A DNA stretch of 64,000 nucleotides from Arcobacter sp. LC1. Lineage in GTDB: Bacteria; Campylobacterota; Campylobacteria; Campylobacterales; Arcobacteraceae. The position numbers and the translations under genes were made by a program. This document shows, piece by piece, positions 1 to 9,298 of this stretch; position 1 is the first letter of the stretch, and the number at the start of each line of letters is the position of its first letter. Under the pieces are notes generated by a model, which worked only from the letters and a program-made list of their open reading frames with translations, was not told the origin of the DNA and did no database searches. The stretch covers positions 39,905-103,904 of the forward strand of contig JAACJU010000008.1 of assembly GCA_021378565.1 (NCBI GenBank), given 5' to 3'.

Positions 1-2657
1 TTTTAAATCATTTAAACAAAGGAAGTGTTTTTGAAAAGGCAAAAACTTTAAGAGATAAATGTAAATACCTTTGTGATGATGGTACTATAAAATATATTGA
101 ATTTTTAGACTCTGTGCATTGGTGTCAAAATCTTTTTCAAGTTACTTCGCAAGTTAGTATTGATGGAATTTATACAAACAGATATGACGTTACTATTTTG
201 ATAAATGGTTTGCCCTTGGTGCAGATTGAGCTTAAAAGAAGAGGCCTGGAACTTAAAGAAGCATTTAATCAAATCAATCGTTATCAAGCACATTCTTATG
301 GGGCTGATAATGCCTTGTTTAATTATATTCAATTATTTATAATAAGCAATGGAGTAAACACAAAATATTATGCTAACAATAAAAAGCAATCATTCAAGCA
401 AACATTTTTTTGGGCTGATGTTGAAAATAAAAATATTACAAACCTAGATGAGTTTACAAGTGTCTTTTTGGATAGATGTCATATTTCTAAAATGATATGT
501 AAATATATAGTTTTGGCAGAGGCTTCAAAGATTCTTATGATTTTAAGACCTTATCAATATTTTGCAGTTGAGGCTATCGTTGATAGGGTAATAAACTCAA
601 ATAAAAATGCTTATATTTGGCATACGACAGGCTCAGGTAAAACGCTAACTTCGTTTAAAACTGCTCAAATCCTTACAGGGCTTGAAGATGTGGAAAAGGT
701 AGTTTTTGTAGTCGATAGAAAAGACTTAGACTATCAAACTACAAAAGAGTTTAACAGCTTTAGCGATGGTAGTGTGGATGGAACAGACAACACAAAAGCT
801 TTAGTAAAACAATTTGGCGATGATACAAAACTAATAGTAACAACGATTCAAAAACTAAGCACTGCGATTTCAAAAAAGCAACACTTAGCTAAAATGGAAA
901 AACTAAAAAATAAGCATATTGTATTTATTTTTGATGAATGCCATAGAAGTCAATTTGGAGAAACGCATTTAAATATCACAAAGTTTTTTAATAAGTACCA
1001 AATGATTGGATTTACAGGAACTCCAATCTTAGCGCAAAATGCAATTGGAGGGAAAACTACTAAGCTTTTATTTGATGATTGTTTGCATAAGTATGTTATC
1101 ACTGATGCTATCAATGATGAGAATGTATTGAAGTTTTCAGTTGAGTATATTGGAAAATATAAAGAGAAAGAAGGAAGCTCAAATAATATCGATATTCAAG
1201 TAGAAGCGATTGATGAAAAAGAGCTTTTTGAAAGTGAAGCTAGACTTGATAAGATTGTAGATTATATCATAGCAAATCACGGAAGAAAAACGCATGCAAA
1301 AGTATTTACTGCTATGATGTGCGTAAGTTCTATTGATATGCTTATTAAATATTATGAGTCTTTTAAAAGTAAAAAACATAACTTAAAAATAGCAACAATA
1401 TTTTCTTATGGTGTAAATGAAAATGACAAAAATGCAAACGGCTTTGTGGATTTAGATGAAGCAGATGGCGCACATATAGATGAAGAAAAAGTAAATAAAC
1501 ATAGCCGTGAAAAGCTTGATGAATTTATAAATGATTACAATAAAATGTTTGGAAGTAAATTTTCAACAAAAGATTATCAGGGTTTTTATAACTATTATAA
1601 TGATATTTCAAAAAGGGTAAAAAATCAAGAAATAGATATTTTATTGGTGGTTAATATGTTTTTAACAGGCTTTGATAGTAAGCCTTTAAATACTTTGTAT
1701 GCGGATAAAAATCTAAAATTCCATGGATTGATACAAGCATTTTCACGAACAAATAGAATCTTAAACGAACAAAAATCTCAAGGTAATATAGTTTGTTTTA
1801 GGAACTTGAAAAAAGCTACTGATGAGGCGATTACACTATTTTCAAACAAAGATGCAAAAGAGATTATTCTTATGAAGCCTTATGAGGATTATGTTTTTAG
1901 GTTTGATGATAAATACGAAGTTTTGAAAAATATCGTTCCTGATATTGGCAGTGTAAATGATTTAAACAATGAAGATGATAAGCTAAAATTTGTGAAAGCA
2001 TTTAGGGAGCTGATAAGGGTCAAAAATATTCTTGTAGGATTTTTTGAATTTAAATGGCTAGATTTAAAAATGAATGAACAAGAATTTGAGGATTATAAAT
2101 CTAAGTATTTAGATATTTATGAAACAATAAAAAATCAAGAAAATGAGGGTTCAGAAAAAGTATCCGTACTAGAAGATGTGGATTTTGAACTTGAACTTAT
2201 CCATAAAGATGAGATTAATACAAGCTATATAATCAATTTATTGGGAGCTTTGAAAGATACAAAAAGTGAAGCAGAAAGAAAAATACAAAAAACAAATATC
2301 ATTAATACTTTAAATAACAATCCTCAACTTAGAAGTAAAAAAGAGCTTATTGAAAAATTTATCAATGAAAATCTAATGCAAATAAATGACTCAAAAAATA
2401 TAGAGAAAGAATTTAAAACTTTTTGGGACACAGAAAAAGAAAAAGCATTTAATAGCTTATGCGAAGAAGAAAATCTTTTTAAAGATGAGGTAAAAAGCTT
2501 AATCGAAATTTATCTTTATGACCAAAGAAAACCTTTGGCCAATGATGTCGCTAAGACCCTAAAAGATAAGCTAAAATTTTTGGAAAGAAAGAAGATTGTT
2601 TCAAGAGTTTTAGGCAAGATTATAAGATTTGTCGATAAGTTTGAAGATTCTTTTTGA
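1..2657 (+). CDS. hsdR: Type I restriction endonuclease subunit R (5'-truncated by window edge)
   Basis: This is the ATP-dependent translocase and nuclease subunit of a type I restriction-modification complex. The reading frame is open from base 3 with no stop, so the true start lies left of the window; the first internal ATG is at 114. A PD-(D/E)xK nuclease core is visible: an Asp codon at 186-188 and E-L-K at 228-236. SF2 helicase motifs follow: Walker A TTGSGKT at about 624-644, DECH at 933-944, FTGTP near 1010, and a QAFSRTNR-type motif VI near 1730-1755. The helical C-terminal part is rich in Lys and Glu, as is usual for HsdR. About 885 residues are visible. hsdM and hsdS are not in the window and would be expected to the left. 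The next gene lies 99 bp away and is unrelated. Confidence 0.93.
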   Translation, partial: LNHLNKGSVFEKAKTLRDKCKYLCDDGTIKYIEFLDSVHWCQNLFQVTSQVSIDGIYTNRYDVTILINGLPLVQIELKRRGLELKEAFNQINRYQAHSYGADNALFNYIQLFIISNGVNTKYYANNKKQSFKQTFFWADVENKNITNLDEFTSVFLDRCHISKMICKYIVLAEASKILMILRPYQYFAVEAIVDRVINSNKNAYIWHTTGSGKTLTSFKTAQILTGLEDVEKVVFVVDRKDLDYQTTKEFNSFSDGSVDGTDNTKALVKQFGDDTKLIVTTIQKLSTAISKKQHLAKMEKLKNKHIVFIFDECHRSQFGETHLNITKFFNKYQMIGFTGTPILAQNAIGGKTTKLLFDDCLHKYVITDAINDENVLKFSVEYIGKYKEKEGSSNNIDIQVEAIDEKELFESEARLDKIVDYIIANHGRKTHAKVFTAMMCVSSIDMLIKYYESFKSKKHNLKIATIFSYGVNENDKNANGFVDLDEADGAHIDEEKVNKHSREKLDEFINDYNKMFGSKFSTKDYQGFYNYYNDISKRVKNQEIDILLVVNMFLTGFDSKPLNTLYADKNLKFHGLIQAFSRTNRILNEQKSQGNIVCFRNLKKATDEAITLFSNKDAKEIILMKPYEDYVFRFDDKYEVLKNIVPDIGSVNDLNNEDDKLKFVKAFRELIRVKNILVGFFEFKWLDLKMNEQEFEDYKSKYLDIYETIKNQENEGSEKVSVLEDVDFELELIHKDEINTSYIINLLGALKDTKSEAERKIQKTNIINTLNNNPQLRSKKELIEKFINENLMQINDSKNIEKEFKTFWDTEKEKAFNSLCEEENLFKDEVKSLIEIYLYDQRKPLANDVAKTLKDKLKFLERKKIVSRVLGKIIRFVDKFEDSF

Positions 2658-2756
2658 TGAAATATAAAAAATAATATTTGGATTTATTTTTATATTTTAA
2701 TGGCTTATTAAGCTTAAAAACAATAATGTATTAGTATTCACTATATTAGGAAAATA

Positions 2757-4019
2757 ATGTACACTATCGTATTAAATAGAAATTTGGCCCAAAATCTTTG
2801 GGAACAAATAAAAGATATTGATGACGCAAAAAGATTGATTGTTTTTACTTCAAAAGAAAAACAAAGCAAGGATTGTGAGGTTTATAATGCTAAGATTAAA
2901 GGCATTTGTAAAAAATTATTTATTGTTAAAAATTATGATAGGAGCTGGAACCTTGAGCAGGTTTTGCACTCATACCTTAGCGAAGAAAACATAAAAATAT
3001 CTAGTGTTTTTGCTATTGCTGAGTATGATTTATATAGAGCTTCAAAGATTAGAGAATATTATAAAATAAGTGGATTTACACCTAAGCAAACTAGTCTTTT
3101 TAGAAATAAAATTATTATGAAAGATTATTTAGTAAAGCACAATATCAAAGTAGCACCATATAAAGAAGTTGATTCTTTATACGATATTTATAATTTCCAT
3201 TTTATACATGGTTTTCCACTAATTTTTAAATACCAAGAAGCTGGTGGAGCAGTTGGGATAAAAGTTTTAAAAAATTTTAAAGATATTAAAAAATTCTCTT
3301 TAGAAATACTTGCTAGTCAAAGTTTTGAATGGCCCAAAATGATGGTAGAAAAATTTATTTTTGGCACGATGTATCACGTGGATGGTCTTGCAAGTAAAAA
3401 TAAAGTGCTTTATAATACGGCAAATAAATATATAAATCAAGGTATTGCTTATTTGGATGGCTTAAGTCTTGGCTCGATTGTTTTAAGCCAAAATAATGAA
3501 ATATCAAAAAGATTAATTGAACTTAATAAACAAATAATAAAAATCCTTCCTATCGCAGAGGCTTATGGTTTTCATAATGAATTTTTTATTAATAAGCAAG
3601 GCGATATTATTTTATGCGAAATCACAGCAAGAGTTGGAGGAGGGGCTATAAACAATCAAAATGCAATTTTAAAAGATGTTAATATGGTTAAAGCCTTGCT
3701 TGAAAAAACTTTAAATCCAAGTCAAGATATCAAAATCACATCTAAAAATATGTCAAAAAGTGGAGGACATATTTATTTTACGACTGGCACAAAAAAAGGC
3801 AAAATAATTAAACTAGCCAAAAATTGTCCTTATGATTATGTAAAATATTATAAACTAAGTGCAGAAGTTGGAGATATCATCAGCCCTTCAGTATCATGTA
3901 TGAATAATTTAGCGACTATTATTTTTGAAGCAGAAGATGAAAACGAAGCAGAAGAAAGACTAAAAATATTAGAAGATTGGTTTCAAAATAACAAGAAAAT
4001 AGCTTATGTTGGAGAATAA
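2757..4019 (+). CDS. ATP-grasp family ligase (first of two)
   Basis: This is a 420-residue ATP-grasp protein. The family joins a carboxylate to an amine or thiol through an acyl-phosphate, using ATP. Visible parts are an N-terminal Rossmann-like preATP domain (about 1-110), FRNKIIMK at 115-122 supplying the usual ATP-binding Lys, a Gly-rich loop with YQEAGGAVGI at about 159-168, the VEKF hinge at about 197-200, and the Mg-binding strand LCEITARVGGG at about 286-296. The CEITARxGGG ending resembles amino-acid ligases of the carbamoyl-phosphate-synthase-like group. The substrate cannot be read from sequence. The stop overlaps the next gene by 14 bp, so translation of the MFS transporter is probably coupled. 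A second ATP-grasp gene lies convergently at 5263-6483. This suggests a small peptide or modified amino acid, but that is inference. Confidence 0.85.
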   Translation: MYTIVLNRNLAQNLWEQIKDIDDAKRLIVFTSKEKQSKDCEVYNAKIKGICKKLFIVKNYDRSWNLEQVLHSYLSEENIKISSVFAIAEYDLYRASKIREYYKISGFTPKQTSLFRNKIIMKDYLVKHNIKVAPYKEVDSLYDIYNFHFIHGFPLIFKYQEAGGAVGIKVLKNFKDIKKFSLEILASQSFEWPKMMVEKFIFGTMYHVDGLASKNKVLYNTANKYINQGIAYLDGLSLGSIVLSQNNEISKRLIELNKQIIKILPIAEAYGFHNEFFINKQGDIILCEITARVGGGAINNQNAILKDVNMVKALLEKTLNPSQDIKITSKNMSKSGGHIYFTTGTKKGKIIKLAKNCPYDYVKYYKLSAEVGDIISPSVSCMNNLATIIFEAEDENEAEERLKILEDWFQNNKKIAYVGE

Positions 4020-5196
4020 TTTTTTAAGAAAATTAGTCGTTTTTCATTTTGGCTATATTATGAGTGGGGCCTTTGATGTAATAGTTCTTGGCTATTTAGC
4101 TTTGAAATTTTCGCATAATCCAAATGAAGTAATAAAAGTTTTTACGAGTGGTTTTGTCGCAAGGATTTTGCTGATTTATATTTCAGGATATGTTATTGAT
4201 TGTTACAGCAAAAAAAGCATTTTATTTGTAAGTTCAATAGTTAGAAGTATTACTTTGCTAATTGCTGGAATTATGTCAATGATGGGCTTGCTAGATATTT
4301 TTACCTTATCTATTTTAGCAGTATTGTTAATGGGTGCTAAGCAGTTTTATTCTACATCTATAAGAACTTTAGCTAAAATAATCTCAAAAGATAAGGTTTC
4401 AACTACGCATTATATGCTAAGTATTTCTGCAAATTTAGCAGGTATTTTTGCACCTATAATCGCTGGAATATTTCTAAAATTTAATCTGGAGAGTTATTTA
4501 TTTTTTCTTGCATCATTTATCAATATTGTAATTTTAATACCATTAATAAGATTTAAATATCATGAAAAAATCCAAGCTAAGGTAGATTTATTAAAAACTC
4601 ATCATGAATTTATCAAAGCTTTTAAATATATAAGAAACAGTGGGGCACTTTTTTATTTTGTAATTATGTCTTTTTTTATCTTTGGCTTATTTGTGCGAAA
4701 TGCCACTCTTGTTGGTTTTTTGCATGAGCAAGAAAAAATAAATGCTTTTGAGATTAGTATTTTCTTTGGCGTGAGTTGTGCGGGTGCGATATTTGGCTCG
4801 ATTTTAGTAAACAAATATTTAAAAAAGTATTTTAACATTGAAAAAATATTAATTTTTGGAACACTTTTAGAGGGTATTTTTTATATCTTATTTGCTTATT
4901 TTAATAATTTTTATCTTGAGCTTGTAAACATATTTTTAATAAGCACTTTCTTTGTTTTATGGATTGAATTTCAAAGTATCGCTCAGGTTTTAAGCAAAAA
5001 AGAATATCTAGCTAAGGCGTCATCTATCGCGCAATTTTTGTCATTTGGTATGTCAATTATTTTTCTAGAACTATTTAAATTTTTATCTTTTAGTTTTCAA
5101 GATATGCTATTTGGAGTTGGTATCATATATGTAATTTTAGGAATATTTTTATTTTTTTATAAATTTAACAGCGAACATCATAAGCTAGGGGCATAG
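4006..5196 (+). CDS. MFS transporter
   Basis: This is a 396-residue polytopic inner-membrane protein with roughly eleven to twelve hydrophobic segments. The loop YVIDCYSKKSIL after the second or third segment resembles the D-x-x-x-(K/R)-(K/R) loop between TM2 and TM3 of major facilitator transporters. A long basic cytoplasmic loop sits near the middle (about residues 178-200), as expected between the two six-helix halves. The ATG lies inside the 3' end of the upstream ATP-grasp gene, and the overlapping GGAG in that gene is a poor Shine-Dalgarno site, so coupling is likely. By position it is the candidate exporter of the product made by the flanking ligases. The transported compound is unknown. 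Confidence 0.85.
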   Translation: MLENNFLRKLVVFHFGYIMSGAFDVIVLGYLALKFSHNPNEVIKVFTSGFVARILLIYISGYVIDCYSKKSILFVSSIVRSITLLIAGIMSMMGLLDIFTLSILAVLLMGAKQFYSTSIRTLAKIISKDKVSTTHYMLSISANLAGIFAPIIAGIFLKFNLESYLFFLASFINIVILIPLIRFKYHEKIQAKVDLLKTHHEFIKAFKYIRNSGALFYFVIMSFFIFGLFVRNATLVGFLHEQEKINAFEISIFFGVSCAGAIFGSILVNKYLKKYFNIEKILIFGTLLEGIFYILFAYFNNFYLELVNIFLISTFFVLWIEFQSIAQVLSKKEYLAKASSIAQFLSFGMSIIFLELFKFLSFSFQDMLFGVGIIYVILGIFLFFYKFNSEHHKLGA

Positions 5197-5262
5197 GGTT
5201 TTTGGTTCTAGATTTAGACTTGATTTTGATTATGATTTAAAAGTATGCTAATTTGATGCCTA

Positions 5263-6483
5263 TTAATCTTCTTGCTTTTTAAAATCTATAAAATATTGTG
5301 AATTATCATCATATTTTATAATTATAGCTTTTCTTATTTTAGCTAGTATTTTATTTATATTTTCATGGCTTTTAGTTTTAAAATAAACAAAGCCTGCTCT
5401 GTTTGCATTGTCTTTTGGTATTTTTATATAGCTAGCTTTTTTTACTGTAATTTTGTATTCAATTATTTCGTTTATCTCTTTTAATTTTTCAGTATTTATA
5501 TATTTTATTTTCCCTTTTTTTAATATAATACAAGCATAACATGTAACTTGACTTGATGCTAAGAAATCAAATTTTTTGAATTTTTCTTTCTTAAATAAGT
5601 ATTTAAAATATTCATTTATTTGACAATATCCTGTCGTTAAAAGTACACTTTTATAAATTTTATCGCCACCAATTCTTGTTTGAGATTCTATTATATATGC
5701 TTTGTTATCTGTTATTTTTAGTTCAGTATGTGCTATGCCATTGATTAATTTAATACTATTTAAAAAAGTATTAATACATTTTGAAATTATTTTGCAAGTT
5801 TTTTCATCGATTTTTGCAGGAGAAATAATATGATTTTGTATAGAATATTTTGAATTCTTAGCTAAAATCGATACACTCGTAGAAAAAATTGAGTGGACTC
5901 TATTAAAAGATAAAGTTTCTATGCTATATAGTTTATTTGTGCCGATATATTTTTCTGCAATAAAATCGATTAAGTCAATATTTTTGATAAAAGAATTTAA
6001 TTGCAATTCATTATCTATAAAAATGACATCTCTGCTAGCAGCACCGCTTTTTGGCTTTAGCACAATTTTTTTATTTTGAAGTAAAAATTCTTTTAGCTCA
6101 TTTTTTGATTTTGTAACCATAAAAGGGATTTTAAGCTCTTTTGAATTTGACAAAATATCTCTAGTTAAATGCTTGTTTTTTGTTACTAGAGTTGGGTAAA
6201 AGTCAAGTCCCTCAATGTCTAAATGCTCTTTTATAATTATAGCACTATTGAGCCCTTTTTCATTAAATGAAATTACAGCATCAAGTGCTTTATCTTTGTG
6301 AAATTGTTTTGCATAAAATAAACAAAGGGCACAATTTTGGGTGTCTATTTCTTTTTTATACATGGCATTTTTTAATATTTCATCATCAAAAAAATCTCCA
6401 AGATATGAAAATTCATAATCATTTTCTAAAATTGCAGTAACTGGAGTGCTCCATCCTGCGATTAATAATATGTGCTTTTTCAT
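5263..6483 (-). CDS. ATP-grasp family ligase (second of two)
   Basis: This is a 406-residue ATP-grasp protein, only distantly similar to the one at 2757-4019. It has a preATP domain (1-100), a Lys-containing segment TKNKHLTRD (about 101-109), the Gly-rich ATP-binding loop VLKPKSGAASRDV (about 141-153), an EKYIG hinge (about 177-181) and the metal-binding strand YIIESQTRIGGD (about 263-274). An IESQTR sequence replaces the common EINPR, so the second metal ligand may be Gln. The reverse-strand start has an AAGGAAAG ribosome site about 3 bp before ATG. It is convergent with the ligase-MFS pair, with a 66-bp gap. Two ligases around one exporter is the layout of small peptide pathways, but no amino-acid-modifying enzyme is adjacent, so the pathway remains a guess. 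Confidence 0.82.
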   Translation of the reverse strand: MKKHILLIAGWSTPVTAILENDYEFSYLGDFFDDEILKNAMYKKEIDTQNCALCLFYAKQFHKDKALDAVISFNEKGLNSAIIIKEHLDIEGLDFYPTLVTKNKHLTRDILSNSKELKIPFMVTKSKNELKEFLLQNKKIVLKPKSGAASRDVIFIDNELQLNSFIKNIDLIDFIAEKYIGTNKLYSIETLSFNRVHSIFSTSVSILAKNSKYSIQNHIISPAKIDEKTCKIISKCINTFLNSIKLINGIAHTELKITDNKAYIIESQTRIGGDKIYKSVLLTTGYCQINEYFKYLFKKEKFKKFDFLASSQVTCYACIILKKGKIKYINTEKLKEINEIIEYKITVKKASYIKIPKDNANRAGFVYFKTKSHENINKILAKIRKAIIIKYDDNSQYFIDFKKQED

Positions 6484-6666
6484 ATCTTTCCTTTTGTAAA
6501 TATTACTTGAACTTTACTTAAAGAAAGGCTTTTAAATATTCATTTAATATTTGAATAAATATATATAATTTTTTAGACTTGAAATGTTCTAATTTTCTCA
6601 AATACTAAAAGCCAAAAAGTACTTGAGATTTTAGAGCTTTGGCTTTAACTTTTAGGCTTTTGCTCT
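6484..6666. other. Intergenic region between ATP-grasp ligase and prpD, with hairpin
   Basis: This 183-bp AT-rich gap holds the promoter region of the reverse-strand ATP-grasp gene and the end of the prp transcript. A 9-bp perfect inverted repeat (AAAGCCAAA at 6608-6616 and TTTGGCTTT at 6638-6646) is followed on the reverse strand by TTTTAG, a weak candidate terminator for prpBCD. A second perfect 20-bp palindrome at 6659-6678 spans the prpD stop codon. No small gene was recognised. Confidence 0.5.
6608..6646 (-). terminator. Candidate terminator hairpin after prpD
   Basis: AAAGCCAAA (6608-6616) pairs perfectly with TTTGGCTTT (6638-6646) around a 21-base loop. On the reverse strand it is followed by a short T tract. 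The long loop and short U run make it a weak intrinsic terminator at best. Confidence 0.35.
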
Positions 6667-8130
6667 TTAAAGAGCAAATAAATCTGAAAATTTATTAAAA
6701 TCTATACTTTCTATTTTGCTTTGATTAAAACATATACTTTCTAAAATTTGGCATTTTTTAGGCGATAATTTACTAGCAATACTAGCTTTAAATTTTTCTT
6801 CTAAAAGAGGAATTCCCTCAACTCTTCTTCTTTTGTGTCCTATTGGATATTCAACTTCTATTTTATTTGTGCTTGAGCCATCTTTAAAAAATACCTGCAC
6901 AGCATTTGCAATTGAGCGTTTACTTGGCTCTAAATATTCTTTCGTATATCTATCATCAACCTCACAAGTCATAAGTGCTCTTAGCTTGTCAATTCTTTCA
7001 TCACTTGCGATATTATCTTCATAATCATCTGCAGTTAGTCTACCATATATAAGAGGCACTGCTACCATATATTGTATGCAATGGTCTCTATCTGCTGGGT
7101 TTGCTAAAGTGCCTACTTTGTTTATAATTCTGTGTCCTGATTCTTGAGTAGTTATTATAATTTTTTTTATATTATCAATTCTATTTTTTACTTCTTCATG
7201 TAAAATCATAGCACATTCTACTGCTGTTTGGGCGTGAAATTCTGCTGGAAATGATATTTTAAATAAAATATTTTCCATAACATAAGAGCTAAAATCTTGA
7301 GGGATTGTAAGTTTTTGCCCTTTCATTTTAACATCTTCAAATCCCCAAAAATTTGCACTAAGCGCTGAAGGGTATCCCATTTCAGCACTTAAAGCTTTTA
7401 GGGCTAAATCAACTCCACGACTTGACGCGTCTCCTGCTGCCCATGATTTTCGTGAGCCTGTGTTTGGTGCATGTCTATAACATCTTAAAGCTCCACCATC
7501 TACAAAAGCGTGGCTTACTGCACTTTTTATTTCATCTAAATTTCCGCCAAGCATAGCGCAAGATACGGCACTTGAAGCGATTCGAACCAAAAGAACATGG
7601 TCAAGTCCTACTTTGTTAAAACAATTATCAAGTGCTAAGATTCCTTGAATTTCATGGGCTTTAATCATTGCTTTTAAAATATCTTTTACTTTTAAAGGCT
7701 TTTTACCCTCACTTATATTTTTTCTTGAAATATAATCTCCAAGAGCCCAAATAGCACCTAGATTATCAGATGGATGTCCCCATTCAGCTGCTAACCAAGT
7801 GTCATTAAAATCAAGCCATCTAACCATAGCGCCAACATTAAAAGCCGCTCTAATTGGTTCAAGTTGATAAGAAGTTCCAAAAATTTTAGCCCCAAGAGGT
7901 CTAAACTCAGCTCCACTTACACTAGGTCCTAAAAGTTTAGTACATTGTGGATATTTTAGTGCTAAAAGCCCACAACCAATAGTGTCAATCAAGCAGTTTC
8001 TAGCAGTTTCATAAGCTAAGTCATTTTTTGGCTCAAACTCTAGGGTGTATTTTGCAATTTTTGTTATTAGCTCATCAAAATTTGGTCTTTTTGTATCTAG
8101 GGTTCCCATATTGTTATTTTCGCTACTCAT
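6667..8130 (-). CDS. prpD: 2-methylcitrate dehydratase PrpD
   Basis: PrpD dehydrates 2-methylcitrate in the methylcitrate cycle, which turns propionyl-CoA into pyruvate and succinate in the cytoplasm. The 487-residue length matches full-length PrpD of the MmgE/PrpD family. Family blocks visible are RNCLIDTIGCG near residue 45, RWLDFNDTWLAAEWGHPSDN near 104-123, GSRKSWAAGDASSRGVD near 226-242, and the HAQTAVE segment near 299. The ATG is preceded by AAGGAAAA. It is the third gene of a prpB-prpC-prpD operon, 49 bp after prpC. Because PrpD is present, no AcnD/PrpF pair is needed for this step. A PrpE propionyl-CoA ligase is not in the window. Confidence 0.93.
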   Translation of the reverse strand: MSSENNNMGTLDTKRPNFDELITKIAKYTLEFEPKNDLAYETARNCLIDTIGCGLLALKYPQCTKLLGPSVSGAEFRPLGAKIFGTSYQLEPIRAAFNVGAMVRWLDFNDTWLAAEWGHPSDNLGAIWALGDYISRKNISEGKKPLKVKDILKAMIKAHEIQGILALDNCFNKVGLDHVLLVRIASSAVSCAMLGGNLDEIKSAVSHAFVDGGALRCYRHAPNTGSRKSWAAGDASSRGVDLALKALSAEMGYPSALSANFWGFEDVKMKGQKLTIPQDFSSYVMENILFKISFPAEFHAQTAVECAMILHEEVKNRIDNIKKIIITTQESGHRIINKVGTLANPADRDHCIQYMVAVPLIYGRLTADDYEDNIASDERIDKLRALMTCEVDDRYTKEYLEPSKRSIANAVQVFFKDGSSTNKIEVEYPIGHKRRRVEGIPLLEEKFKASIASKLSPKKCQILESICFNQSKIESIDFNKFSDLFAL

Positions 8131-8179
8131 ATTTTTCCTTGTATTTTTTTTATCTTTTATTGTGTCTTTTTTCTAATTC

Positions 8180-9286
8180 TTATCTTTTATTAATCGGTAC
8201 AAAATCTCTAGGTTTTGGTCCATTATACTGCGAGTTTGGTCTTATTATTTTATTATTTGCTCTTTGCTCAAAAGTGTGTGCCATCCAACCTGCTGCTCTT
8301 GAAAGAATAAATAAAGGAGTATAATAAAGTCTCTCAATTTTCATATAATGATAAACTAGCCCTCCAAAAAAATCAATATTATCAGGCAAACCTTTATCAG
8401 CTTTTACTTTATCTCTAATTGCTTTTGCAATATCAAAAAGATGTTTATCACTATCTGGCAACTCTTTAAGCTCATTTGCAAGCTCAAATCCTATCGGCGA
8501 CCTTGGGTCTAATTCCCTATAAATTCTATGTCCAAAGCCCATCATTTTTTCTTTTTTCTCAAAGATATTTGTTACTTCTTTTAAGGCCTCATCAACTGTA
8601 CCAAAACCTAAAACAAATTTAATAGCTACTTCATTTGCACCACCATGTAAAGGTCCTTTTAGTGTTCCAATTCCTGTAATTATGCAAGAATAAATATCTG
8701 ATAATGTCGAAGCTGTTATTCTATTTGCATAAGTTGAAGCATTAAATTCATGCTCAGCATATAAAGTAAGCATAGCGTTCATCGCTTTTACTTCAAGTGC
8801 TAGGGGCATTTTTTCTTTTAATCTTTCAAGTAAATACCCAGCTATTGTATCTTGCTCAGATTTTAATTCAATCTCTTTTCCGTGCTTGTGATAGTGATGC
8901 CAATATAATAAAAACGAAGGCAAGGCACCTAAAAGTCCTATAGCTTTATCTAATTGATTCGAAAAGTCTGTAGCTTCTGGATAAATACAACCATAAGCTG
9001 AAGTTGCCGTTCGCATCATATCCATTGGGTGTGTTGAGATTGGCAAGGCTTTTAAAACTTCTTTTACACTTTGGGGTAATTGTCTAGCCCTTGTTAACTT
9101 GATTTTAAAGCTCGCTAGTTGAGATTTGTTTGGCAATTCTCCAACTAAGAGCAAATAAGCCACTTCTTCAAATTCAGTTTTTAACGCCAAATCTTTAATA
9201 TCATAACCTCTATAATTAAGCCCATTTCCTAGACCACAAGTACAAATCGCTGAACTTCCTGCTATAACACCTGCTAAACCACTCAT
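8180..9286 (-). CDS. prpC: 2-methylcitrate synthase PrpC
   Basis: PrpC condenses propionyl-CoA with oxaloacetate to 2-methylcitrate. The protein is 368 residues, the short length typical of PrpC and short citrate synthases rather than the roughly 430-residue GltA type found at 30873-32156. Citrate-synthase signatures are present: HEFNAST near 191, GPLHGGANE near 223-231 with a catalytic His, GFGHRIYRELDPR near 263-275, and a catalytic Asp in NIDFFGG near 312. The start has a strong AAAGGAG ribosome site. It lies 12 bp from prpB, so the two are co-transcribed. The prp operon context supports methylcitrate synthase over citrate synthase; side activity on acetyl-CoA is possible. Confidence 0.92.
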   Translation of the reverse strand: MSGLAGVIAGSSAICTCGLGNGLNYRGYDIKDLALKTEFEEVAYLLLVGELPNKSQLASFKIKLTRARQLPQSVKEVLKALPISTHPMDMMRTATSAYGCIYPEATDFSNQLDKAIGLLGALPSFLLYWHHYHKHGKEIELKSEQDTIAGYLLERLKEKMPLALEVKAMNAMLTLYAEHEFNASTYANRITASTLSDIYSCIITGIGTLKGPLHGGANEVAIKFVLGFGTVDEALKEVTNIFEKKEKMMGFGHRIYRELDPRSPIGFELANELKELPDSDKHLFDIAKAIRDKVKADKGLPDNIDFFGGLVYHYMKIERLYYTPLFILSRAAGWMAHTFEQRANNKIIRPNSQYNGPKPRDFVPINKR

Positions 9287-9298
9287 AAGATTCTCCTT

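Noticed and set aside
8028..8324. Forward 98-residue Phe/Leu/Tyr-rich frame spanning the prpD-prpC junction
   Set aside because: It overlaps both prpD and prpC, which are certain, and its composition is typical of an antisense reading.
8180..9286. Calling this gene a second gltA
   Set aside because: Its short length and tight prpB-prpC-prpD operon context fit methylcitrate synthase better; a long-form gltA is already present at 30873-32156.
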